From: Carya illinoinensis
Lineage: Eukaryota; Streptophyta; Magnoliopsida; Fagales; Juglandaceae
Length of the DNA stretch: 64,000 nt
Direction: 5' to 3'
NCBI RefSeq assembly: GCF_018687715.1
Contig: NC_056754.1
Coordinates: 11,493,501 to 11,557,500, forward strand
Part shown: piece after piece, positions 44,147 to 54,800 of the stretch
Position numbering within the stretch: the first letter of the stretch is position 1
How the letters are laid out: each line of letters starts with the position of its first letter
Made by a program: the position numbers and the translations under genes
Notes under the pieces: generated by a model
Databases searched by the model: none
What the model was told of the DNA's origin: nothing
The model's input: only the letters and a program-made list of their open reading frames with translations

Positions 44147-45392
44147 TTTTTTTTTTTTTTTGGAAATAGACTTTAATTTTATTTACTGAAACAGAAATTA
44201 CATTTGTAACTAATCAATACAAGACAATTTATATTATCAGCCAAAACTACTCAACTGTTAGGGGCTCTCCCGCCAACAAATTTCTTTGTGACAGATTTTG
44301 TCTAAACTTCTACACCTCCTCTCCTGACAGCAGTCAAAAGAGAAAGCACTCTGTCTAAGCAGAGATAAAACGACATTTCTTTCAAAGAAGAAAGGTACAC
44401 CCAAGCTCCATCCTCCCAAAGAGGAGGAGTACAACCACACTCTCTCCTCCCAAGGAGGAAGAGTACTACCACCTACCTTCCTCCAAAAGAGGAGTAGGAC
44501 AAACACCCATATTCCTCCAAAAGAAAAAATGAGACACTAGTCTATTTTTTATTTATTATAAAACTAAAACAAACCAATAAAAGAAAATACAGAAAAACAA
44601 AAAAACTAGACTGGTCTAATAAACTAAAGGCCCAGCCTAAGCTGAAGGCCCAGCTAGCACGTGGGGGCCCAACCCGTTAAGGTTCATCTCTTCCATCTAC
44701 TGCCGCCGCCCGTCTTCATCACTGAAGATTCATCATCCACGCATGAAACCGTCCAAAAGCAACGAACAAAAAACTGCTCTCATGATAGAAGTTTTCGGAT
44801 CAGCTCACACCGCATCCTCCACGCCACACCGATGAGTTTCTGCTCAGTCACGCCCCAGTATACTGGTCGGCCCTCACTTCCGCACCTCTCTCGTACCTCC
44901 CCCTCGATCCTGCAGCACCAAGACCACTCCAGCACTCCAGCGGCTGAACCAACCCACGCCACCCTTGTTTTAAGCCAAAAAACAGAGCAACCGCAAACCA
45001 TCTAGCCACCCCACAACGGTTTGCACGTCCACGAGAGACCATCCCAATAGACCAGAGCCACCGCTCTGCCACTCACCCCAAAATACCAGATGCCAAACCG
45101 ACCACCACATGTCGCCATATACATCCGGAGAGGGGTGAAACCAAGGGCTTGGCCACGGTGCTTGAGTCACGGCGATACAGCTCCACCTTCGGCCTTCACC
45201 CGAGAGCTTATTCAACATTAAAACAAGAGCATCCTCCCAAATCTAAACTAAAAAACCAAAAAAGGAAAAGAAAGAAGGAGGGAGGAAGGAAGGGAGGATG
45301 GAGCCGAGACTCCCATCCCCCCTTGCCCCCGGACTCGTTGCTGGATTTACTGGTTTTCTAGAGAGAAGCTAGAGGTTCTCTCTCTTAAAAAT
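44147..45392 (-). mobile_element. Probable non-autonomous LINE-like retroposon
   Basis: Read on the minus strand, the segment starts with AGAGAGAACCTCTAGCTTCTCTCTAGAAAACC, a motif style also seen in the LINE-A leader. It runs through GC-rich non-coding sequence and ends in a run of A residues (T-run at 44147-44160 on plus). There is no ORF with recognisable domains. A short imperfect GGAGGA-rich tandem block lies at 44410-44520. I found no clear TSD, so both the call and the ends are tentative. Confidence 0.4.
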
Positions 45393-45680
45393 AAGTTTTA
45401 AGAATTCATTATCTCCACTCATTTTCTTTTTAAATATTATTTAAATGCGTATGTAAATTTTTAATTTTGTTCTATTTGGCAGCCAACATGTGTCGAGGGA
45501 ATATCATCACAACAATTTATAACTAGGTTTTCACTATTTCTTATTTTCTTAATGACTTTGATACAATTTTCACATAATTGAAAACCAATCGATTGAGAGG
45601 ATAGGCCCATAATGATATTGCTCGAAACATGTCATCATACTCGTCCCGTATTATTATTATTATTATTAATAATAATAATA

Positions 45681-45722
<42 letters not shown>

Positions 45723-47025
45723 AAAATTAATATATTGACAAAGAAAAATACAATTTAGAAGCATGTTGGATTGAGGAAAAATTTATAATATTTGTCATGA
45801 GTGACGTGAGAGTTCAAATTCCCAAAACTGCCTAAGATCATCTCAATAACTTTTCTATTCTATCTATCATTCAAAATATATTATCAAAATTCATTTTTTC
45901 TATTTTATATACTGACTTTTATAATATACTATATATTAATTTATGTATTTATTTTCTTCATATCGTTTAAATATTATACTTTTTATTCTTTTTTATTCAA
46001 TTGAAATATTTTTAAAAATGTTTACACATGAAGAAGAAATGAGAAAGCACTGTAGCAAAATATATAATATTTTTAAAATACAAAATCTAATAGAATAGCA
46101 TTTTAAGAACATTTCTTTATATTTTGAAAAAAATATATTTTACAATAGCCATTGGAACTGCTCTAAATCCTTTAGCATATGTTCAGGCTCTAATCAAATT
46201 TTTTATAATTTTATTTTCAAATATCACTTAAATATAAAATAATTTTTAATTTCAAATATTTAATTTTTTATCTAATCATTATAAATGTTCTAAACCTTTA
46301 AATAAAATATAAAAAATAATATAATTTTTCAAACTTTAATAATAAAAATAATATTAAAAGTTATATTCAAATAATATTTTAAAAGAAAATACTTTAGTCA
46401 TAAAAATATTACACAAAACTAATTCACAAACTGTCATGACTTGATGTAGTTCATCATATTATAAAATTACTTTTATAGTAAAGTATATTTAACGAATCAT
46501 ATAAAATTACGGCAATTTATATAAATACTCTATTTCAAATTTATAATATGTTTATTATATTTTCTCTCATTTCTTAAAATCTAATAAAATATGTTAATTT
46601 AAACAATTTTATTACTGTTTACATGCAAAATTCTTATCTCATCTCATTACTGTGAACCTATCATCTAATACCATATCATAGGATGATAATAGGATGATGA
46701 GAATTAGGATGATGAATAGATTTTTTCTAAAATAATTATATTTGCAGTTCACAAATATGGACTGCAATGCAAACCATTAATAAAACGACCTTGTACATGC
46801 ACAGGAAGAGAGTCGATGTGGAATGATGAAACATGCTAACCATTAATGTCAACACAGGAAGAGAGTCGATGTGGAATGATGGGACAACATACTCTCTTAC
46901 ACGATCTTGTACACACACGTTGTAGCAAAACCACGCTATATTAAAGGGCCAGATATGGAACTTAGTTGAGATTCTGGTGAGGACTCTTGTCCCTAACAGG
47001 ACTTGTGGAAGGTGGTCGCACTTAT
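45393..47025 (+). other. AT-rich intergenic; no gene seen
   Basis: No gene is supported. Present are an (ATT)n/(AAT)n inverted microsatellite at 45650-45721, MITE-like AT-rich stretches (46180-46400), and two copies of ACAGGAAGAGAGTCGATGTG about 55 bp apart (46801 and 46854). Confidence 0.55.
45650..45721 (+). repeat. (TTA)n/(AAT)n inverted microsatellite
   Basis: TTA repeats switch to AAT repeats and back to ATT, so the tract can fold on itself. Confidence 0.9.
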
Positions 47026-47387
47026 TGTTATGGTTCTCTTAATTCTTGCACTTAAATGTAAGAGAATTCTACTAAATGAACAAGAAGAAATGATAATAAC
47101 TAAGCATTGGGATGTTTGAGGCTCCCAATTCCTCCCAAAAGAAATGATAAACTGTTTCAACAATATTTTTCAAATTCAAGATACCCCCCCACAAGGACTT
47201 CCTAGTACATCTACTCGGAGCCAATACCTCTAATTGACTCTAACCAAAATAAGGCCATGGACTGATTTCCTTCTCTGCTAACTAAGCCCACAGACCACTA
47301 ACAAATTAACAACTCAAATACAATAAAATTGTAACAACTAATCTGAAGGCTCATGAAGTCCAGCCTAACTTAATTGGGTTCGTTACA
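47026..47387 (-). repeat. Left LTR-like repeat (3' LTR on minus)
   Basis: TGTTATGGTTCTCTT to GGGTTCGTTACA. It aligns with 49197-49545 throughout with scattered differences (well under full identity). Shared right-flank homology continues to about 47580. Confidence 0.7.
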
Positions 47388-47590
47388 TTATCCATCCCTT
47401 CAAAGAACCTTGTCCTCAAGGTTGAAATATTAATGCAACTTTATAGTATTGGTTCCAGTATAGTCTTTCATACTCAGCTTGCTCTTCTTCACCCATTGCC
47501 AACAGCTAGCCTTGTCTTCATTGCCATGGAGGGTCATAACATCCTCTCCCCCTAAGGGAACCTTGTCCTCAAGGTTAATAGCAATGATGC
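47388..47590 (-). other. PPT-side internal segment shared with 49546-49700
   Basis: The sequence includes CCTTGTCCTCAAGGTTGAA and GCCATGGAGGGTCATAACA in both places. On the minus strand it is the part just before the LTR. Nothing coding is evident. Confidence 0.55.
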
Positions 47591-47925
47591 AATTGTCATC
47601 CACACTCCAAGATCAGAATATTGAAAGGTATTGAATAGTATAGAGTATAGATTATAATTTTGAACATACTGTAGGGTAATGCAACAATGTGCCAAATTCT
47701 TCGTACGAGCATTTGATGGAACAACAATTTTTTTTTTTTTTTTTTTTTGGGAGGATAGAAAAGTTATGCTGTAAGAGCTAAATGCTCTACAGCGCCACAC
47801 TCCCTCTTAGGGTTCCATGAATAAATCCTCTCCATGCATTACATCTGATGAAAGAAAATCTTGGACTACTTGATGGCTTGGTATAATACCAAATTGCACT
47901 ATAAACAATAATAGAGAGCCCCCAC

Positions 47926-48450
47926 CTAATCCATCAATACCGTACTTAAGGGAAAGGCTACCTGACATTTAGCTTTATTAAGGATAAGAGCAAGCAACAA
48001 AAATCTCTTCAATATAACATTTCCAAGAGTTTCATAGTAACCAGGTCTATATAGGCCTTCTACCATCTTGTTATAGGCATAAGCATGTGCAAGACCCGCA
48101 TGTGAGAAAAAGTGCGTTGGACAGCAAGGAATTGCCACCAAATACAATATACAATACTCACAAATCTTTCTACTGATCCTAGAAAAATTTCCATCATTCC
48201 ATGGTCTTCCTCTATCAAAAGGTGCAAAAAAGAACTTAAGGGGAAAAATATCAAGCAATTGGGGGGTAAATACCACTGGATTGCCATGCTTCATGCTTTC
48301 CTCTATGTAAGTTGCAGCATGTTTCAAATGTTTTTCATTGGTCCTAGTGATAATAATATCCCAAAAAACAGACCCCCATTCAAAAAGAAACCCATCAAGA
48401 GCGTCCATTACTACAGGTCCAATGCAACCTTCAAAACATTTACACCACAC
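47926..48450 (-). pseudogene. Unknown ORF inside the LTR-flanked unit
   Basis: The longest frame here is 174 residues, [20 protein letters not shown]... I do not recognise the family. It contains [16 protein letters not shown], which repeats a peptide (LPLKVVFKPFDRGG) near the end of the upstream PGP-synthase-like frame, so the two share a duplicated piece. It is in a different frame from the segment at 48411-48665, to which it probably belonged before a frameshift near 48430. It has no knuckle, protease or RT motifs. Confidence 0.4.
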
Positions 48451-48677
48451 AATTTAGCAGCCAACTCTTTCAAATATTTCACTTCCTCCATAAGTTTGAA
48501 AGGAGTAGACTCTATTGGAGGAGGCTTTACAGTATTGACATTCGCAATATCTTTATCAACAAAATCCAAAACAGAAAGATTTTCCAAGGAATGAATACAC
48601 CTTTGACCATCCTCACTCTTCTGCAACCAAACGTGCTCCAATGGCTGGTTTGAATTGTTCATCATAATACTAAACTC

Positions 48678-49172
48678 CTATTGCGACTTCCGTATTGACA
48701 GTATATGAAAAGGCACCTTAGATTTCAAATTTATTTCCCCTCCTCTATCAAAGGGCTTAAACACCACTTTAAGTGGCAATATATCAAATAGATAATGAAC
48801 GAAAAGTTTTTTACCGATTTGTAATATTAACAGTACAACCAATAGCCATGTCAATTGCCCAAACATTGGTACTTCAATGGGTCTTGTACTCAACAAGACC
48901 AATGTGGCAGCAACTATAAGCTTGTCAGCTACTGGATCTAGAAATGCATCAAATGCAGATCCTAGCATCATCTTCCGAGCAAGATAGCCATCAAGCCAAT
49001 CTGTAACAACAGCGGATATGAAAATACTTGTCATAGCAGCTGGTTCCCACCAATTATCAACGTAGAAGGTGCTTATGAGAAGCAGTACAGCGACGACGCC
49101 ACTGAGCTTTAAGATTGTGGGTAATGAGAGTAGTTTCAAAGAATGTTGTTGTTGTGGCCGCTGGTTTTGCAT
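48678..49172 (-). pseudogene. Phosphatidylglycerophosphate synthase-like fragment
   Basis: Plant PGP synthases join CDP-diacylglycerol and glycerol-3-phosphate to make the precursor of phosphatidylglycerol and cardiolipin in plastids and mitochondria. This 164-residue ORF begins about 25 bp after the LTR and matches their N-terminal catalytic half: LSLPTILKLSGVVAV, STFYVDNWWEPAAMTSIFISA, then the CDP-alcohol phosphotransferase motif DWLDGYLARKMMLGSAFDAF and LDPVADK. The invariant Gly of that motif (D-x2-DG-x2-AR-x8-G) is Asp here. After about residue 125 the sequence departs from the enzyme, losing the later membrane segments, and reads LPLKVVFKPFDRGG. A non-functional captured fragment is the best reading. 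Confidence 0.75.
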
Positions 49173-49196
49173 TGAGAGTAGTCTCTTATTACCAAC

Positions 49197-49545
49197 TGTT
49201 ATGGTTCTCTTAATTCCTGCACTTGAATGTAAGAGAATTCTACTGAATGAACAAGAAGAAATGATAATAATTATGCCTTGGGATGTTCGAGGCTCCCAAT
49301 TCCTCCCAAAAGAAATGACAAACTATTTTAACAATATTTTTAAATTCAAGATACCCCTCCCACAAGGACTCCCCAGTACATATACTCGGAGCCAATACTT
49401 CTAATCGACTCTAACCAAAATAAGGCCATGGACTAATTAACAAGCCCACGGGCTACTAACAAATTAACAACTCAAATACAATAAAATGGTAACAACTAAT
49501 TTGGAGGCCCATCAAGTCCAGCTTAGCCTAATTGAGTTAATTACA
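49197..49545 (-). repeat. Right LTR-like repeat (5' LTR on minus)
   Basis: TGTTATGGTTCTCTT to GAGTTAATTACA, homologous to 47026-47387. It lies about 25 bp before the PGP-synthase-like ATG at 49172 (minus strand). Confidence 0.7.
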
Positions 49546-50329
49546 TTATCCCCCCTTCAAAGAACCTTGTCCTCAAGGTTGAAATATGAATGTAACTTTA
49601 TAGTACTGGTTCCAGTCCAGCCTTTTATACTCAGCTTGCTCTTCTCCATGCCTTGCCAACAGCTACCGTTGTCTTCATTGCCATGGAGGGTCATAACACT
49701 TACCAACTTGCCACATAGGACAACCCAAGAAAGCCATGCTATATTTAAGGCAACGGCATGATATCTAGTATGGAGGACAAACACCTTTGACATGAGATAC
49801 AGGAGACATCCTAAAGCCAAATCTGGTGTTAGAGTGTCTCTTTACGTTCTCTAAATAACAAAAAGTAGCCAATATGCCAAACAAGTCCTTAACAAATAGG
49901 CATGTTAATTTATGGGACCCCGATAATGACTTTATGGATCGGATTTGAAGTGCGGTAGCATGTCATACGTATTTTATTAGAAGGAAAACATTACACTCGC
50001 AAACTTATTGATAAAACTTATTAATTAGATTATATTTTTATTTAATAATTAAGTATTTATTTAAATAAATTTGTAATTTTTTTTATATTTTTAAAAGATT
50101 TTAAAAAAATGATGAGAATTCTCCGTAAGTGAAGCATCGCCCTTACTGGAAATTAAAAAACGACCATCTTTTGACGTATGAACAATCTACCTACCTAGTC
50201 ATGATTGCTTCTATCGACAGAAAAGAGTGGACTTTAATATTAGTGCCCATCTTTTTGGACAATTTTATCTAGCTGGCTTGGTTGACGTGAATTAAATCAC
50301 ATCGCATTTTCCTTGCAATGTCTTCTACC
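49546..50329 (+). other. Second PPT-side segment, then intergenic sequence
   Basis: 49546-49700 repeats 47388-47590. From there to 50329 I see no gene. Confidence 0.5.
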
Positions 50330-50345
50330 AATTTAAAACCTTTGT
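50330..50345 (+). repeat. Left TSD of LINE-C
   Basis: AATTTAAAACCTTTGT recurs after the poly-A at 55993-56007 (15 bp, the first A being ambiguous). This length is typical for target-primed LINE insertion. Confidence 0.9.
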
Positions 50346-50493
50346 CATTGGGTCCTCTCTCTGGGAGATGAGGTTTTCTCTCTATGCTCTTTAGAATATA
50401 GAGTTTGTCTCTTGGATCTCGTTGATTCATAGTGTAAATTTTCAGTTCTCTGTTGTTGGTAGTTCCTTTCCCCATAAAAGGTTTAGTCCTACA

Positions 50494-51861
50494 ATGGAGG
50501 AGGAACTTTCCTATCTATGTAAGGGATTAAGTCTCATGGAGGAGGAACAACAAGAAATACTTCTCCCAAAGGAGGAACTGTTAATTGCACAGGATATCAG
50601 TAACTTATGTCTTACTGCACTGGTTGTATCGGATAGGGAAGTAAATAAAGGAGCCTTCAAAGCAACTATGACCAGGATTTGGAATGCCGAAGGGGGTCTA
50701 TCTTTTAAAGACTTTGGCATAAACAAATTCCTCATTGATTTTCACAACCTCTCTGTGAAAAACAAGGTGCTAGCTAGTCGACCTTGGTCTTTTGATAGAA
50801 GTTTAATCTGCCTTCAAGAATGCAAAGGCAAGCAAGCCTTGAAAGACATCCAGTTCGAGTTAGAACCCTTCTGGTTTCAACTACATGACCTTCCTTTTGT
50901 AGGCCTAAATAGAACTATTGGTGAAAAACTGGGAGCAAGTGCTGGTAAGGTCCTTACAGTAGAGGTTGACGAAAAAGGAAGAGCATGGGGGGGAGTCCTG
51001 TGGGTAAAGATACTCATCAACATCTCCAAACCTCTGGCAAGGGGAAGACTAGTAACTGTTGAGAACAACAGGATCTGGATACCCTTCAAATACGAAAGAC
51101 TCCCTTCTTTCTGCTACCTCTGTGAAACAATCCTGCATACCCACACCAACTGTTCAAGGCAGGCTATAGATGAAAGTTTACAGCCTGCAACTCAAGCACA
51201 ATATGGCTCCTGGCTTAGAGCCACTGCACCTCATAAAACATCAAGCCACCAACCTCAATCAGGCAGTCTAGTGGGGAGGGTCTCAGGCAAGGGGCAGCGT
51301 GGTAGTTCAGATGAACAAAGTTCAAAATTTGGTGGGAACAGCTGCTCTCGAAAGTCAAATGATGTCAGGGAAACAATACCTATTGACCCTGTGCTCTCAG
51401 AGGGTGATGTGGAGGAAGTAAGGGGAGTTGGTAAGTCTCAGACTCATAAGTACAATGAAAGTCTTCAAAGGTCGGAAAAGGAAGCTTCTCATAGCCTCGA
51501 GGTGTCTGATGCAGCAGCTATCAAAACCATCCCTCCCAATGACCAAACAGACCCCTTGGCAACAGACACCAACATGGCTCCTGCAGTAGAAACTCTTCAA
51601 GTAAGTCTCTCTCTCCATAATACCCAAATAGGACCAAAACCTCAGTTTCTTAACCCTCCTTTGACAAACTGGAAAAGGAGGGCCTGTGGCAAACCAAACC
51701 CAAGTGATGGCCCATCCCTGTCTCTTCCCACCTCCCACCATGTCATCAGTAAAAACAAAAAAAGAAGCTCACCCCTATCTTCAAAGCCCACGAGATCCTC
51801 AAAAAGACTCAAGTATAGTAACAAGGCAGAGGCTATTCAACAGCCCTGCCCATGTCCATGA
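50494..51861 (+). CDS. LINE-C ORF1 (DUF4283 plus CCHC zinc knuckle, 455 aa)
   Basis: I take the ATG at 50494 (MEEELSYLCKGLSLMEEE) as the start because it matches the acidic opening of the LINE-A ORF1; an upstream in-frame ATG exists at 50422. The DUF4283 core covers about residues 25-145, including ASRPWSFDRSLICLQE and FWFQLHDLPF. GRLVTVENNRIWIPFKYERLPSF is followed by the knuckle CYLCETILHTHTNC, then a Ser/Lys-rich tail. The protein should bind the LINE RNA as a chaperone-like ORF1. The frame is open throughout, in contrast to ORF2. Confidence 0.85.
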   Translation: MEEELSYLCKGLSLMEEEQQEILLPKEELLIAQDISNLCLTALVVSDREVNKGAFKATMTRIWNAEGGLSFKDFGINKFLIDFHNLSVKNKVLASRPWSFDRSLICLQECKGKQALKDIQFELEPFWFQLHDLPFVGLNRTIGEKLGASAGKVLTVEVDEKGRAWGGVLWVKILINISKPLARGRLVTVENNRIWIPFKYERLPSFCYLCETILHTHTNCSRQAIDESLQPATQAQYGSWLRATAPHKTSSHQPQSGSLVGRVSGKGQRGSSDEQSSKFGGNSCSRKSNDVRETIPIDPVLSEGDVEEVRGVGKSQTHKYNESLQRSEKEASHSLEVSDAAAIKTIPPNDQTDPLATDTNMAPAVETLQVSLSLHNTQIGPKPQFLNPPLTNWKRRACGKPNPSDGPSLSLPTSHHVISKNKKRSSPLSSKPTRSSKRLKYSNKAEAIQQPCPCP

Positions 51862-54800
51862 ATGCCCTGTGCTGAAACTGCCGAGGGCTTGGGAACCCTC
51901 AGACAGTTAGAGAGCTCCACAGTTTAGTGAGAGATAAGTCCCCCTCTTTGGTGTTCCTTATGTAAACAAAATGTAGAAGAGAGAAAGTAGAAACCATCAG
52001 AAATAAGCTAGGTTATGACTGTAGCTTTGTTGTGGACTGCATTGGTCGAAGTGGAGGCCTAGCCTTCCTTTGGAAACATCAAACTCAAGCTAATCTGGTT
52101 TCTTACTCCCTCAGTCCTATATCCCTTCAAGTCCAAATCTTTAATTTCTCAAATCTTTTCATGGTTACTGGATTTTATGGTCACCCTATAGCAGCAAGAA
52201 GAAAGGAAAGTTGGGCCCTACTTAGACAACTTAAACCTAACCAATTCACCCCATGGATCTGCATGGGAGACTTTAATGAAATTACCTCTCATGGTGAAAA
52301 GTGAGGTGACCTTCCCAGATCCTTCAGATAGATGGAAGAATTCAGACAATCCCTTGCAGTTTGTAATCTTGGTGACATTGGTTATGTGGGCTCTCATTAT
52401 ACTTGGTGCAACAACCGTGAAGGGATAAGTTTTACTAAGGAAAGATTGGATAGGGGACTAGTAAATTGTGCATGGCATGATTATCTTGACTCCAACTTAG
52501 TCACCATTTTACCCACTCTATGCTCTGATCACAACCCTCTCTATATCTCAAGCAAGCTTACTAATCCTACCCCTCGCACCCATAGGAAAATATTCAGGTA
52601 TGAGGCCTCTTGGGCTAAGCAAGAAGAGTGTGTGGTAGTTATTAAAAGAGCCTGGCTAGGATCCCTCCAAGCAGATTCAAGGGTAGATGTCACTAGAAGG
52701 AGTCTTGAGAGATGCAAATTCCAATTAAGAGAGTGGAACAACATCAATAGAAAAGCTCACCAGCAGGAACTGACCCATGAGAGTGAACTTTTGAGAACCC
52801 TACAAGCCTCCAATACTGGTCTGGATAATGATCAAATCAAATCCTTACCGAAGGAGTTGAACTCCTCCCTAAAGCAGACTGACCTGAAGTGGAGGCAAAG
52901 AGCCAAACAAAGGTGGCTCCAGGATGGTGATGGGAACACCAAATACTTCCACAAGTGTGCCTCGGTTAGAAAACAAAAGAATATAATTCAAAAACTTCAA
53001 ACTGAGGAGGGCCAGATTTTGACATCCCCTGAGGACATAGGGTTTGAATTCCATGCTGTATTTATGGACCTTTTCACATCCTCCAATCCCAATGGTTCCA
53101 ACTCCATAATGGGAGTCCTTAATACCACGGTCACCCCTAAAATGAATCTATCCCTTACTAAGGCATACACCAGAGAGGAGATTGAGCTGGCTATACATGA
53201 TATGAATCCACTGGGCTCACCTGGCCCATATGGTTTTCCAGCAATTTTCTTCCAAAGCCACTGGCTCATGGTTGGCAATGATGTAACAGATGCAGTACTA
53301 GAGCACCTTAACACAAAGGTTGGCTTTCAAGCTATCAATCACACCTTCATAACCCTCATTCCAAAGAAGAATTCCCCCAGGAAGGTCACTAATTATAGGC
53401 CAATTAGCCTTTGTAATGTGTACTACAAGATCATAGCTAAGGTCCTTGCAAACAGATTAAAGATCATCTTGCCAAAGCTAATATCAGACACCCAAAGTGC
53501 TTTTGTTCCAGGAAGAGTGATCTTAGACAACACTATTGTTGCCTATGAACTCCTACACTCAATGCAAAACAGAAGGAAGAACGGTAGAGAAGCTTACATG
53601 GCCCTCAAGCTTGATATGAGGCCTATGATAGGCTGGAGTGGTCTTTCATTCATCAAGTGCTTCAACAAATGGGCTTTGACAGAGAGTGGACTGATCTGAT
53701 CATGCAGTCTATAGGAACAGTGACTTACTCAATCCTAGTCAATGGAATCCCTCGGCCTTCATTCAAACCCTCAAGAGGAATACGACAAGGAGACCCCCTT
53801 TCCCCATATTTATTCATTTTGTGCTCAGAAGTACTTTCCTTGGCCCTAAACTTGGCTGAACAGCAAGGCTCCATATCTGGTTTCCCTCTTTCAAGAGGCT
53901 CTATAACAGTTAATCACTTATTTTTTGTAGATGATAATATGGTCTTTTGTAAGGCACATCAGCAAGAATGGACCAATCTTCAGCTCATCCTCCATTCTTA
54001 TGAAGCAAGTTCTGGTCAGAGGCTTAACCTGGAAAAGTCCTCAATTTACTTCAGCAAGAACACAAGCCAAGTAGCCCAAACTTCCATTCTAAACTTGGCT
54101 GGTATGAAGGCATCGGGCCCTTTTGAGAAGTACTTAGGACTACCTTCTTCTGTGGGAAAAACCAAGGGCAGAGCTTTTAATCCTATCTTGGATAGAATCA
54201 AGGCTCAAATGAGAAATTGGAAAACAAACCTCTTGTCCTCAGCCGGGAAGGAAGTCTTGCTAAAGTCAGTCATTCAATCCATTCCTACATATTGCATGCG
54301 AATCTTCCTAATTCCCAAAGGAATCCTGAGAAACATAAATAAGCTGATGCAATCTTTCTGGTGGGGGATAAATAACCAGAAGTCTAAAATGCACTGGCTT
54401 AGTTGGAAAGGAATTGGTAGGGGCAAGGAAGAAGGGGGCCTGGGTTTCAGAGACTTTGAAGACTTCAATAAAGCCATGCTAGCCAAGCAAGGGTGGAGGC
54501 TTCTCATCAGCACCCAATCCCTAGCCTCCAAGGTTCTAAAAGCCAAATACTTCCCCTCTGGTGATTTTCTCTCGGCTAAAGTCAGAGGAAGTGATTCTTT
54601 TGTGTGGAAAAGTATAACAACTGCTAGGCCACTGTTGGCTGAAGGCCTCCTCTAGAAGATTGGAAATGGCAACTCAGTGAAGGTTTGGTCAGACCGCTAG
54701 CTACCTAACCCTACTTCTTTCAAGGTCCAATCTCCTCTCAAGATTCTCAGTTCAGGAGCTACTGTAAACTCTCTAATAGATCTGGATACTCACTCCTGGA

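Larger units (their letters stand above)
47026..49545 (-). mobile_element. LTR-flanked unit carrying a captured PGP-synthase-like fragment
   Basis: Two direct repeats of 362 and 349 bp (TGTTATGG...GTTACA on plus, TGTAAC...CCATAACA on minus) flank about 1.8 kb. To the right of each lies homologous sequence that on the minus strand ends in a PPT-like AAGGGGGGATAA abutting TGTAA. The unit therefore reads on the minus strand as 5' LTR (49545-49197), internal region, PPT and 3' LTR (47387-47026). A degenerate TGGTAATAAGAG follows the 5' LTR where a TGGTATCAGAG primer site would be. Internal sequence is a host-like CDP-alcohol phosphotransferase fragment and an unknown ORF, without gag or pol. An extra PPT-side segment right of 49545 suggests a tandem or recombined arrangement. 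Confidence 0.6.

Noticed and set aside
44258..45361. Overlapping ORFs of 70-114 aa
   Set aside because: They overlap on both strands without recognisable motifs; the region behaves like a non-coding retroposon.
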